From: Clostridia bacterium
GTDB lineage: Bacteria > Bacillota > Clostridia > Oscillospirales > Acutalibacteraceae
Direction of reading: 5' to 3'
Assembly: GCA_017621885.1 (NCBI GenBank)
Contig: JAGASD010000040.1
Span: 86,335 to 150,334 of the forward strand
Length of the DNA stretch: 64,000 nt
Below the pieces are notes generated by a model. It searched no databases and was not told where the DNA came from. It saw only the letters and a program-made list of their open reading frames with translations. Made by a program: the position numbers and the translations under genes. Within the stretch, counting starts at the first letter, position 1; every line of letters starts with the position of its first letter. Below, piece by piece: positions 17,653 to 26,786 of the stretch.

Positions 17653-20600
17653 TTACTTATAAATTCTAAATATGTTTTTCAGAGCAGAATATAAACAGTT
17701 TTTTATCACTTTTGAATGATATGTTTTATAATAACTCCTAATTTCTTTTAAAATATCTTTTATCTCAGAATATTTTGAAACGCTCTTAGATAATGCAACC
17801 ATCGCTGTTGAAATACACACCGCTATCTTTTCGCTTTTATATTTTGGATAGATATAATTTCTTAATTCATTCATAAATTTGACTTTTTCTTCTTTTGAAT
17901 CAACATCAAATATGGCAACAGCTAATCCCGCTGAATAATATTCAGCGAATTCCATCTCTTTATACCTTTCAAATAAACATTTCAATTCATTCACAATAGC
18001 AATTAGTTTTTCACCTTCAACCATATTTGCATAAACAACTAAAGAACTTCCATATTGCTTATAAATCTCTATTGATTCAGTATATTTGTCAATTAGTTTA
18101 TCTTGGAATTTGCTAAGCACACCCAGCCCCTCAGATTCATCATCCAGGTTGTCGATATAATTAAATAAAGCTTTTGCATACTGTACAGCTATATCTAAAT
18201 CATTATTACAATCAAAAGCATCCTCAATTTTCTTCAATATTTTTAATTGCTCGCTCTTATCATTTGTATCAATTGTAGAATTAGCAAGTGTTGTGATATA
18301 AGATAACAAAATATTCCTAGAATTATATTTGTTATGTAAATTTAGTATTTTTTCTGCTAATTCATTCTCTTCAGATATGGTGTTCATATACAATATTTTA
18401 TTTTGCAAAACGCAGGAATATTCAGTTGCTACATTCTCTGAGTCATATTCCAAAACAATCTTATCAGCATTATACATAATCTCCGGATAAACATCCATCA
18501 AGTTGATTACGCTCAAACCATTTGCAACTGCTTTTAAATATGATTTCGCTATTTCATCACATTTCCATTCATTTAGTTTATCTTGTAAATCATCCAATAT
18601 GTTTTTAATTAAATGTCTGTCAGCAGTTTTTGAACTTTGATTGACGCGAATCGAACAATATTTTGAAACAAATTCTATCGAGCTATACTTCTCATCTAAA
18701 ACTTTCTTTGCCTTTTCCACCAATGGTTGAATAGAATCATATGAATCAAGTTTTAAAGCTTCATTTACTAACATTGACATATACTCATGAGCAATATCCT
18801 GTGTATCAAACTCGTCAAGAAAGCTATAAACCTCATTTGACATTTCCTCTATAAAATCAGCAGAAAAGTCAAAGACAGTTGCATTTAATAAGAGCTGAGA
18901 ATAACGCAAAACTGTATTAAGGGTTTTATGATTATTCAATATTGATTTAGCATACACTAAATCCTCGGACATTTCTTCGATGGATATATCTTTTTCAGCT
19001 TTATTGATAAGCGTCAAAATCATTTGTTCAATAATTTCATCAGTCTGATTGCTTTCAACTATAGATTTTGCAATTTTCACATACACATCAATTTCGTCAA
19101 TTGGTAAATCTATTATAATATTAGCAATAGCTGAAACGTAAAAACATTTAATTTCAACTGAACTATTACTTTTTGTTATTTCTTCTATCCCTTCTATATA
19201 TCTTTTTTTGGTTTCCACATCTATTTTAATAGCAGTAGCATTATATAATATTTTAGCATAAGCGAGTTCTATTTCCGCATTTTTATGAGATATACAAAGC
19301 AACTTATCTATTATTTCATCAATATCTTCTGAATTTTTAGCAACAGAAGACCAATTCAGTAATGAGTTCACATAAACATCTGCAATATCACTACTATTGT
19401 ATTTTTCTAAAAGTTCATATAATTCTTTCACAATTTGAAAAATACAGTCATCATCTTTTGCCGATATATTAACTAATAATTGTGCATATTGTATTGCAAG
19501 CTCAGGCGATTCTGTTTCTTCAATTTCATCAAAGATTTTCTTTAAATCTTCAGACAAAATATCCATTTCTTCAGATTCATGCACTGCATTAATTAAAAAA
19601 CCTATATATCTCTCATAAAGCCTATTTGTAGCATATTTATGAACTATTGGTTCGATTTTATGTGCTAGACAAAGAATGTCAAATGACTTATTCATAACTG
19701 ACGATGCATTAACAAATGTATTTATCAACGAATATGCATCATCTTCATTTGATATTGTATTTAATAGTTGTTCTATCAAAAACTGCACCTCAGACAGTTC
19801 AAACCAATCACTTATGCAGCGTTCTAAGAAAGAATAAAAATAATTTTGGCTAAGCAAAGCTGTCAACCACTTTTTTCTTTGAGAAGAACTCAGATTGTAA
19901 AAAACCTTTACAAATAAAACTTCACCAATAATATCAGGAACTAATGGACTAACAAATAAATCATCTGTTTCTTTTTCGCACAAATCCTTTAAGAATTCCT
20001 TCATTGGCCTTGTGTCTATATGAAAATCCAATTCGTTTTTCAGCAAATCTATATAATCATTTAAGATTTCAATATTAGAAGTTTCAAAATCAACACCCCC
20101 AAATGCTGTTGAGAATGCTAAAATGATTTTACCATTTGTAGATATTTTTTTTGAATACTTCTGTTCAATTATTTTTTCGCTATGGTCTAAGCAACGTTTA
20201 ATTAAATCAATCGCTTTCCAATGTGACAAATCATGATTATCTAAGTATGCATCTGCTGCAAACAATAGAAATAGGCAACGTAGGTTTTCCTCAACTTTTC
20301 CACTGTCTGCAATACTGGACAAACTTATATCTTTAACATGGGCTATAATTTCTCTTTTTTGAAATTCTTTTAACTTTTTTTCAGAAAAATCGCTCAATAT
20401 ATTTGAGTAGACTGAATATTGCAACGGATGTTCTTTTAAATTCAAAGAAGTTGGATTATACTCTATTTCTTCAACATCATCACTTTTGTATTTCAACCTA
20501 CTATACCAAGAATCTATATTACTTTCATTCTTTTTGTATGCTGCACGTTCAATTAATAAGATTCTGATTTTCCCAGTCTGTTTCGATTTACGAATCAAAT

Positions 20601-21090
20601 TAACAAATTGTGCTATTTCATCGACAAACGAACCTGCATAATCAAATATAAATAAGCAGGGTTTAACCAAAGAATAATCACTGTATTTTCTACATATTTT
20701 TATTGTGTCATTTATATCTAACCATACAGTATCCCAACCATTTTTCTTATAAAGTGTAGCTAAATACAACGCAAATTTACTCTTACCAATTCCACCATCT
20801 CCAGTTATAGACCACAACAATACACTTCTCTCATCATTCATAAATTCATCAAATAAAAACTTTTCATTAGTACGCCCATGAAATGCAATTTTGGGATTTC
20901 TATAACTGAATTTATTTTTATAAATCGGCGTAGGAATTATCGCATTACTTACATAATGTTGAAAACTAATTTCGTTTGCAAACTCTTTTACAATTCCATT
21001 TTCGTCAAAAACTACGGTAGCTATATTTCCATTGCCAGTTTGTTCTATATTAATATCATGTACTATTTTATCTTTCTTTTTATTGAGCAT
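17653..21090 (-). CDS. STAND/NLR-like P-loop ATPase with N-terminal amyloid-type motif
   Basis: This 1,145-residue protein has three parts. Residues 13-30 hold INIEQTGNGNIATVVF, matching Q-x-G-x-x-N-x-A at 17-24. Residues ~70-340 are a STAND-type ATPase with Walker A GDGGIGKS at 97-104, a Walker-B-like CLFIFDYAG, and a sensor strand IRILLIERAAY ending in Arg. The rest (~400-1,145) is a long superhelical array of about 40-residue helical repeats resembling TPR. This is the layout of bacterial NLR-like immune receptors: the array senses, the ATPase oligomerises and the N-terminus recruits an effector. The next gene upstream encodes a membrane protein with the same motif, separated by only 12 bases. 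Confidence 0.8.
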   Translation of the reverse strand: MLNKKKDKIVHDINIEQTGNGNIATVVFDENGIVKEFANEISFQHYVSNAIIPTPIYKNKFSYRNPKIAFHGRTNEKFLFDEFMNDERSVLLWSITGDGGIGKSKFALYLATLYKKNGWDTVWLDINDTIKICRKYSDYSLVKPCLFIFDYAGSFVDEIAQFVNLIRKSKQTGKIRILLIERAAYKKNESNIDSWYSRLKYKSDDVEEIEYNPTSLNLKEHPLQYSVYSNILSDFSEKKLKEFQKREIIAHVKDISLSSIADSGKVEENLRCLFLLFAADAYLDNHDLSHWKAIDLIKRCLDHSEKIIEQKYSKKISTNGKIILAFSTAFGGVDFETSNIEILNDYIDLLKNELDFHIDTRPMKEFLKDLCEKETDDLFVSPLVPDIIGEVLFVKVFYNLSSSQRKKWLTALLSQNYFYSFLERCISDWFELSEVQFLIEQLLNTISNEDDAYSLINTFVNASSVMNKSFDILCLAHKIEPIVHKYATNRLYERYIGFLINAVHESEEMDILSEDLKKIFDEIEETESPELAIQYAQLLVNISAKDDDCIFQIVKELYELLEKYNSSDIADVYVNSLLNWSSVAKNSEDIDEIIDKLLCISHKNAEIELAYAKILYNATAIKIDVETKKRYIEGIEEITKSNSSVEIKCFYVSAIANIIIDLPIDEIDVYVKIAKSIVESNQTDEIIEQMILTLINKAEKDISIEEMSEDLVYAKSILNNHKTLNTVLRYSQLLLNATVFDFSADFIEEMSNEVYSFLDEFDTQDIAHEYMSMLVNEALKLDSYDSIQPLVEKAKKVLDEKYSSIEFVSKYCSIRVNQSSKTADRHLIKNILDDLQDKLNEWKCDEIAKSYLKAVANGLSVINLMDVYPEIMYNADKIVLEYDSENVATEYSCVLQNKILYMNTISEENELAEKILNLHNKYNSRNILLSYITTLANSTIDTNDKSEQLKILKKIEDAFDCNNDLDIAVQYAKALFNYIDNLDDESEGLGVLSKFQDKLIDKYTESIEIYKQYGSSLVVYANMVEGEKLIAIVNELKCLFERYKEMEFAEYYSAGLAVAIFDVDSKEEKVKFMNELRNYIYPKYKSEKIAVCISTAMVALSKSVSKYSEIKDILKEIRSYYKTYHSKVIKNCLYSALKNIFRIYK

Positions 21091-21102
21091 AGTAGTTTCC
21101 TT

Positions 21103-21411
21103 TTATTTCGCGTTTCCTATTGATGCTGTATTAGAATTTCCTTCTTGCTGGATGTTACCTTCACTTCCAGCAAAAATTTTAGCATCATTATTATCTCCCT
21201 GCTGAACAATAGAACTATTACTTTTTTTCTTGTTTATTAATTCAACAATAACCGGAATCATTGAAACAACAATTGTAGCTATCGCTTCAATAACTGCTAT
21301 CGTAACTGTAGTTTCCAACTCAAAATGCAAGCACAAAATAACAGTTAACAATGTTATAACTATTCCTGTTAAGGCAATTATAATAGTAGATATGATTGTT
21401 TTCTTTTGCAT
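21103..21411 (-). CDS. Small membrane protein with two amyloid-type motifs (candidate effector)
   Basis: The start at 21411 has TTTTGGAGGAATAATT upstream; the longer reading from 21450 has none. The 102-residue protein has two membrane segments (residues ~5-30 and 34-57) and a polar tail. The tail carries two Q-x-G-x-x-N-x-A units: Q70-A77 (QQGDNNDA) and Q89-A96 (QEGNSNTA). The STAND ATPase encoded next has one such unit at its N-terminus. The layout resembles receptor/effector pairs joined by amyloid templating, with the membrane part acting as a pore. That mechanism is inference. Confidence 0.7.
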   Translation of the reverse strand: MQKKTIISTIIIALTGIVITLLTVILCLHFELETTVTIAVIEAIATIVVSMIPVIVELINKKKSNSSIVQQGDNNDAKIFAGSEGNIQQEGNSNTASIGNAK

Positions 21412-21428
21412 AATTATTCCTCCAAAAT

Positions 21429-22835
21429 TCAAGATAAATGAACTTTCCAAGTGCCTTTTTTATCTGAACCTTCCCGTTCTATAACGCCAAGTTTTTTTAG
21501 TTCGGATATTATATTTGAAACGGTTGTTCTGCTACAACCCATCAAGTTGGAAATTTCTGTTGTTGTTATAGCCGGATTTTCCATAACTATTGCTATGAGT
21601 TGTTTCTGTTTTTCTGTAAAGTTTTCTGTAAAGTTTTCTGTAAAGACAGATTTATCTGTTTGCTTTTTTTGAACAGTAATTGCGTTTCCGTTCTCATCAT
21701 ACTGTATTTCATTTCCGTCCCAATCTATATTCGCTTTAATTTGGAGCATTATTCCCGTTGCATCAATTTCATAGGTAGGTCTTTGAAGTCCTGCATTTTC
21801 GCAAGCAGTACAAATCTTATCAATTCCCCTACCCCAACTTTCAATATATCCCGCAACAAAGAAAGTATTTGCTATAAGCGGATTGTACGGCTGTGACGGA
21901 TGCTTTGAAAACAGTTTTTCAAGTGTCCACATTTCAGGGAGCTTTCCGTTATTATAAATATAAATCTTATCCTTATAAACACTTATCTGAATCGGTATTC
22001 CGCTTACATATTGCTTGTGAGCAACAGCATTAAATATAGCTTCACGAAGTGCGGCTTCCGGATACGGATAAGACTCCACTCGTTGAAATCCATCATAAGA
22101 AATCCACGCTTTCATATATTTATGCTGCAAAATTTCCATAGTTTTATCAACTTGCTCAATAAGCGAACCGTGAATTTCATCCTGGAAACGAAGTTCAGAA
22201 TCACTTTCAAAGAAACCTATTTTAATATATGCACCTGTAATATACTTTTCAGGATTTTCAGCAAACAGCAAAATCGCCGCTTGAGTTAAATAATCATTTT
22301 GTATCAGCCTTAAATTTTGGAGAATGACTTTGTTTTCATCCTCTAAAATTGATGCATCAATTCTTTCCTTTTTAGCAGCTTTTTTCTTAAAAACCTTAAA
22401 TGCTTTTTCACTCAAATCATCAATAGAAACATTAGGTATAAGAGAAGCATCCCAAGTAACACCGTTTTTTCTGTTAAAAAACTCCTGTAAGGCTATTCCG
22501 TTTAATTTCTGAATGGTACTTCCGCTTCTATAATAATACACACCCTTTAAGCTTACACCTTGCGGATATTCAGGAACAATAATCTCAATATAATCGTCAC
22601 CGTTATTTTCGTAATAATTAACATCTGCAATTATTCCCATAGAATCTTTAATTTTATTAGGCAAATCTTCAAGGAGTTTTTTTGCATTATTTAAGCCAAT
22701 GGGATTTCCGTTATCGTCCTTACCGATATATAGAGTTCCACCCTGTGCATTTGCAAAGCCGCAAATCCATTGAAGATACTCATCTTTCCAAATTGCTTTC
22801 CATTCAACATTCTGTTTTTCAGGCATTTTCTTCAC
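21429..22835 (-). CDS. AlbA_2/Schlafen-type ATP-binding regulator with winged HTH
   Basis: The 468-residue protein starts with an AlbA_2 domain (VEWKAIWKDEYLQWICGFAN, then GGTLYIGKDDNG). An HATPase_c_4-like middle contains LREAIFNAVAHKQY and ESWGRGIDKI, and a C-terminal winged helix (residues ~405-465) contains TTTEISNLMGCSRTTVSNII. Proteins of this type are transcriptional regulators, often in accessory loci. Three exact 12-bp repeats (21610-21645) encode FTENFTENFTE in the linker. The stop overlaps the longer reading of the membrane-protein gene downstream, so they may be cotranscribed. Confidence 0.85.
   Translation of the reverse strand: MKKMPEKQNVEWKAIWKDEYLQWICGFANAQGGTLYIGKDDNGNPIGLNNAKKLLEDLPNKIKDSMGIIADVNYYENNGDDYIEIIVPEYPQGVSLKGVYYYRSGSTIQKLNGIALQEFFNRKNGVTWDASLIPNVSIDDLSEKAFKVFKKKAAKKERIDASILEDENKVILQNLRLIQNDYLTQAAILLFAENPEKYITGAYIKIGFFESDSELRFQDEIHGSLIEQVDKTMEILQHKYMKAWISYDGFQRVESYPYPEAALREAIFNAVAHKQYVSGIPIQISVYKDKIYIYNNGKLPEMWTLEKLFSKHPSQPYNPLIANTFFVAGYIESWGRGIDKICTACENAGLQRPTYEIDATGIMLQIKANIDWDGNEIQYDENGNAITVQKKQTDKSVFTENFTENFTEKQKQLIAIVMENPAITTTEISNLMGCSRTTVSNIISELKKLGVIEREGSDKKGTWKVHLS
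21610..21645. repeat. 12-bp tandem repeat x3 inside the AlbA_2 gene
   Basis: TTTTCTGTAAAG occurs three times in a row, encoding Phe-Thr-Glu-Asn units in the linker before the winged helix. An in-frame slippage site of this kind changes linker length without a frameshift. Confidence 0.9.
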
Positions 22836-22852
22836 CTCTCGTTTCAGTATAA

Positions 22853-23440
22853 TTAACCTTCAAATCCCGTCTGTACGGACTCAATATCTGTTTTTAATGT
22901 ACTGTTCATTTCATCAATATCAAAATCACGGTAATCCCAGAGCTCATATTCACCAGTAGGTGATAAATACATCTGCTCAGATTTATTCTTTTCGTCAATC
23001 TGCTTAATTACTTCACCAAAGTCATCAGAGAACATATTATCAAGAATACCTTTACCTTGTCCAGCAACAATTCTAGGATATTTCAGACTCGTTCCCTTTT
23101 CCATATCTGAGATTTCTTTCAATGTTATGACAAATTCCTGCTCACAACCGTAATCATAAACCATTTTCATAACAGAACCTATTTCAAGTCCCATTTTATT
23201 AAGGCTTATTGTTGTGGGGTCAATGTTATTATCTTTTTCACATTCACCACATAAATCTATTTCATAGTGATTGCCGTTGTATTCAATGAAGAATAAATGA
23301 TTGGCAAGAGTATCAAAGGAAACCAAAACAAGGTAAGCAAGTTTTGATAACAAATAATTACCTGAAACTTCTACTTCACGCCATATTTTTTCTTCATAGC
23401 CTTTATAACCGATTAAAAATTTATATACATTTGCTTTCAT
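22853..23440 (-). CDS. Plasmid pRiA4b ORF-3 family protein
   Basis: The probable start is the ATG at 23440, just after the stop of the XRE gene (23445), giving a 195-residue product beginning MKANVYKFLIG. The block YKFLIGYKGYEEKIWREVEV and the later HLFFIEYNG match the beta-rich pRiA4b ORF-3 fold found on plasmids and in IS1096-type elements. Its function is unknown. The gene is coupled to the double-HTH gene and probably forms an operon with it. Confidence 0.75.
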   Translation of the reverse strand: MKANVYKFLIGYKGYEEKIWREVEVSGNYLLSKLAYLVLVSFDTLANHLFFIEYNGNHYEIDLCGECEKDNNIDPTTISLNKMGLEIGSVMKMVYDYGCEQEFVITLKEISDMEKGTSLKYPRIVAGQGKGILDNMFSDDFGEVIKQIDEKNKSEQMYLSPTGEYELWDYRDFDIDEMNSTLKTDIESVQTGFEG

Positions 23441-23444
23441 AATA

Positions 23445-24173
23445 TTACACCATTTCTCCCTTTGCAGGTATGTATTCATAGTCACCTTTCAGTAAAAACT
23501 CATATTGTTCCCGAGCTTTTGCAAATTCTTTTCCGGTTGTCGGATGTGGACACTCCTGAACAGCAAAAAGCTTTTGGTTTTCATCAAATGACTGTTCAAA
23601 TCCGAATGCGCAATAATGTTCAAACTCTTTCTTTTCGGTATTCCACAGTGATTGAGCCGCCCAACATCCGTTACCACGTTTACCGCAACTATAACAATAT
23701 ATTATTTTCTTAGTCTTAACAGGCATCAAATCACCAAATGCTTTTCCCAAAGACTGATTATATTCTTCTCCAAGCCTTAACAACTTTGCGTGAGATGCTG
23801 CAGATATATTATTGCCATTTACAAATGACTTAACTGTATTTAACGATAAACTTGTTGTCTTTGCTATGTCACTGAGAGATAAATTGTTTTTACTCATATA
23901 CTCATTCAGAACAGCTCTTGCTATCGAATTCAACTCGTCCGTTTTATTGTTAATACTCTTAACATCGGTCTGTTTTGGAATACAGGTAACAATATCACCG
24001 ATGTCACATTTCAACTCTTCACAAATTCGCACTATTACATCAAAAGTTACAGGTTGATTGTTGCGCATCTTTGCGAATGTTGAACTTGATGCTCCAATTT
24101 GCTGCATCAATTCTTTTTGAGTAATATTTAGTTCAGCTAATTTATCAAAAAGCTTATAAAAATATACAGCCAT
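23445..24173 (-). CDS. Regulator with two HTH domains and a Cys cluster
   Basis: The 242-residue protein has an XRE-like HTH at residues ~1-65 (LNITQKELMQQIGASSSTFAKM) and a second HTH at ~85-130 (LSLSDIAKTTSLSLNTVKSFV). It also has a C-terminal CYSCGKRGNGC...HYC cluster that may bind zinc. AGGTCCGAA precedes the ATG. This pairing is unusual for a simple repressor and suggests a regulator that reads a metal or a partner. It is the last gene before the recombinase block, so it may be host DNA or the edge of the element. Confidence 0.7.
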   Translation of the reverse strand: MAVYFYKLFDKLAELNITQKELMQQIGASSSTFAKMRNNQPVTFDVIVRICEELKCDIGDIVTCIPKQTDVKSINNKTDELNSIARAVLNEYMSKNNLSLSDIAKTTSLSLNTVKSFVNGNNISAASHAKLLRLGEEYNQSLGKAFGDLMPVKTKKIIYCYSCGKRGNGCWAAQSLWNTEKKEFEHYCAFGFEQSFDENQKLFAVQECPHPTTGKEFAKAREQYEFLLKGDYEYIPAKGEMV

Positions 24174-24278
24174 TTCGGACCTCCTACAAAATTATACGAT
24201 TATTATATCATTGCAGAAGACTCATTGTCAATATCTTTTCTATGTTCGAAATTATTGATTATCTGAATTCATAAAAAA

Positions 24279-24313
24279 GGACTTTAGATTTTAAATAATA
24301 CAATCTAAAGTCC
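24279..24313 (-). terminator. Terminator of the serine-recombinase operon
   Basis: The 12-bp stem GGACTTTAGATT pairs with AATCTAAAGTCC right after the stop of the third recombinase (24320). On the minus strand a T-rich run (TTTTTTATGAATTC) follows. Confidence 0.75.
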
Positions 24314-24319
24314 CCTTTC

Positions 24320-25942
24320 TCATATTATGTTTTCTTCAGCCTGAAAGCCACCCTTTAATACAACTATTATTTTATTTTCTTTCAAAACCCTTATGCACTC
24401 AATCAATCGCCTGACAATCACATCATCATATTCATTGAACGATACATCCGTATTGGTAAACATTTTTTCAAGTCTCTCAAATTCACTGTCATTTGTCTCG
24501 TTTGATTCCGCACTGATTTTTGCAACTTGAAGTTTTTCTCGTAAGATTTTCACTTGTTCAAAATTATTCTTTATTTCATTAAGAAACCTGTCAGTATCAC
24601 CACTTGTTGAACCCATAAGTTCCATAAGGTGTTCTGATTCTTCCTCTAATTTAAGTATTTGGTTTTCAAGAGAATATGCGTCGCAGGAATCATCACTTCC
24701 GGTAATTGCATATTTCAAATTGCTTCGCAGAAGATTTACGGTTTCCTCTTTATTTTCAAACATCTTATTAAGTGCTCTGCAAATTGCTGAATGTAATTTT
24801 GTTTCTTCAATGCCAATGGAAGAACAACTTTTGCTACCATTTTCAGAACGATTTATACATCTCCAATAATATTGATGTTCACCGTTTTTCTTTGTCTTAC
24901 CGTTTCTTTTGTAATTACTACCGCATTCACCGCACACAAGAAGCTCAGATAACGCAAATTTACCGCTATATTTGCCCTGTTCCGTTTTCGCAAGAGAAGA
25001 TTTCTTATGCTTACTTCCCCGTCTTGCAATCTCCATTTGAACTCTGTTAAATTTATCTCTGTCAATTATAGCCGGATGATTGTTACTTACAAGATACTTT
25101 GGCAACTCTCCCCTGTTAACTTTGGTCTTTTTGCTTATAGGGTCAGAACAATATGTTTTTTGCAACAATAAGTCCCCTGCATACTTTTCATTTTTAAGTA
25201 TTGTATCAATTACCTTTTTATTCCAAGCCTTTCCGCCTTTATATGTCACGAAACCGTTATCCTGCAGATACCTTTGAATCTGCTCCAAACTGTTTCCGTC
25301 AAGAAATCTATCAAATATAATTCGTACAACCTCTGCCTGTTCGGGTATTATCTCCGGGACACCGTTAGCACCTCTCATATATCCAAAACAACTGAAATTG
25401 GAACAAAACTTACCGTTTTTCATACTCTGATGAATACCCCATTTTACATTGGCACTTATGTTTTCACTTTCAGCCTGTGCAATAACGCTGAATAAACCGA
25501 TAAGCATTTCGTTTTCAGCTTTAAGAGAATCAATAGCCTGTTCCTCAAAATACACACCTATGTTCATTGCTCGGAGCTTTCTTACCCAACTGAGGCTATC
25601 AACAGTATTTCTTGCAAAACGAGAAATTGATTTGGTTAAAATCATATCAATTTTGCCTTTTTCACAATCTCTCATCAAACGCAAGAAATCTTTTCGCTTT
25701 GAAGTAACAGTACCTGTAATGCCTTCATCCGCATAAACACCTGCAAATGTCCAACTCGGATTTTTTGCAATCGCTTCTGTATAATAAGCTATCTGTGATT
25801 CATAACTGTTTAACTGTTCCTCTTCATCGGTGGATACACGACAATATGCCGCAACACGAAGTTTGGTAGCTGCAGAGTTATTTTTAATTAACAATGGATT
25901 CGCTTCAATTTTCGTTACTCTTTTTTCTAAATTGACTTGCAT
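24320..25942 (-). CDS. Large serine recombinase (third of three)
   Basis: The ATG at 25942 follows GGAGAAGCAGAAA and gives 540 residues. The resolvase domain has the catalytic Ser at residue 37 (AAYCRVSTDE) and the usual later motifs (YADEGITGT, SISRFARNT). A recombinase domain follows, then a zinc ribbon (CGECGSNYKR, CINR) and a C-terminal coiled coil. Such enzymes cut and join att sites, excising and integrating elements. It overlaps the preceding recombinase gene by 38 bases, and a terminator follows. Confidence 0.9.
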   Translation of the reverse strand: MQVNLEKRVTKIEANPLLIKNNSAATKLRVAAYCRVSTDEEEQLNSYESQIAYYTEAIAKNPSWTFAGVYADEGITGTVTSKRKDFLRLMRDCEKGKIDMILTKSISRFARNTVDSLSWVRKLRAMNIGVYFEEQAIDSLKAENEMLIGLFSVIAQAESENISANVKWGIHQSMKNGKFCSNFSCFGYMRGANGVPEIIPEQAEVVRIIFDRFLDGNSLEQIQRYLQDNGFVTYKGGKAWNKKVIDTILKNEKYAGDLLLQKTYCSDPISKKTKVNRGELPKYLVSNNHPAIIDRDKFNRVQMEIARRGSKHKKSSLAKTEQGKYSGKFALSELLVCGECGSNYKRNGKTKKNGEHQYYWRCINRSENGSKSCSSIGIEETKLHSAICRALNKMFENKEETVNLLRSNLKYAITGSDDSCDAYSLENQILKLEEESEHLMELMGSTSGDTDRFLNEIKNNFEQVKILREKLQVAKISAESNETNDSEFERLEKMFTNTDVSFNEYDDVIVRRLIECIRVLKENKIIVVLKGGFQAEENII

Positions 25943-26786
25943 TTTCTGCTTCTCCATTCGTAATTTTTGCATTATTTATAAAAACAGTAATAATTCTACC
26001 GGCAGGCTGAATTATAATCTGCTTTATGTACTCTTTCATTATCTTATAATCAATTTTATCAACCGAAGAAATTTCATCCTTTAATTCTTCTGTTAATTCC
26101 CCATTATCATAATCACAACAATCAAACCGTACTTTTGCTCCTTGCAAAATACACTTTGCAACAACAGAAAAATCGAGCTTAGGTTGCTCTAACAACCTTA
26201 TCAATTCATTTTCTTCTTTTGTGACATCTATTGTCGGCATATATTGAGAATCAGCAACAACATTGAGCAAATCAGGATTTTCTATTACCCGATTAAGATT
26301 GCTTCTAACTGCATCTTCAAGAATTGCATCATCAATATAAACCGAACATTTACATCCTTTTGAGCACATCCACTTTTCTCGTGCACCCCAAGTATTTACC
26401 CTTTTAAATCTGCTACCGCATTTGCCGCATACTGCTATTTCTCTGACCAATTCAACTTCCGGTGTATGCGTTTCTTGTTTACACGATTTTTTCTCTTTCA
26501 TAGCTTTGGCTTGATTAAACATAGATGATGAAATAATCATAGGATAAATTTCATTACCCATATATTTTTCGTTCTCAATCATTCGGTTAATGGTATTCTT
26601 ATTCCATTTCACTTCATCTTGAAAATAAGCAACTTTTTCCTCGGTAAGCATAGTAGCAATACTATTTAGTGTTTTACCTTCAACATATAAAGAAAAAACT
26701 TTTTTTACTACTTCTGATTCTTCAATGTGAATAACTGTTTTTCCGTTTTTCACTTGATAACCGTAAAGTGTTGTTCGTATTGCCAT
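25905..26786 (-). CDS. Recombinase subunit lacking the catalytic resolvase domain
   Basis: The 293-residue protein begins directly in the recombinase domain (MAIRTTLYGYQVKNGK) and has the zinc ribbon (CGKCGSRF, CSKGC) and C-terminal region. It entirely lacks the 140-residue catalytic domain with the active-site Ser. The start is clean (AGAGGTGATATAG then ATG), immediately after the stop of the first recombinase. It is therefore an intact gene for a shortened protein, not a broken copy. It probably binds att DNA as a partner of the two full enzymes, though that is inference. Confidence 0.85.
   Translation of the reverse strand: MAIRTTLYGYQVKNGKTVIHIEESEVVKKVFSLYVEGKTLNSIATMLTEEKVAYFQDEVKWNKNTINRMIENEKYMGNEIYPMIISSSMFNQAKAMKEKKSCKQETHTPEVELVREIAVCGKCGSRFKRVNTWGAREKWMCSKGCKCSVYIDDAILEDAVRSNLNRVIENPDLLNVVADSQYMPTIDVTKEENELIRLLEQPKLDFSVVAKCILQGAKVRFDCCDYDNGELTEELKDEISSVDKIDYKIMKEYIKQIIIQPAGRIITVFINNAKITNGEAENASQFRKKSNEN

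Noticed and set aside
25905-26786. Frameshifted or decayed recombinase
   Set aside because: The gene has its own strong ribosome-binding site, a clean start directly after the previous stop, and an intact zinc ribbon and C-terminus.
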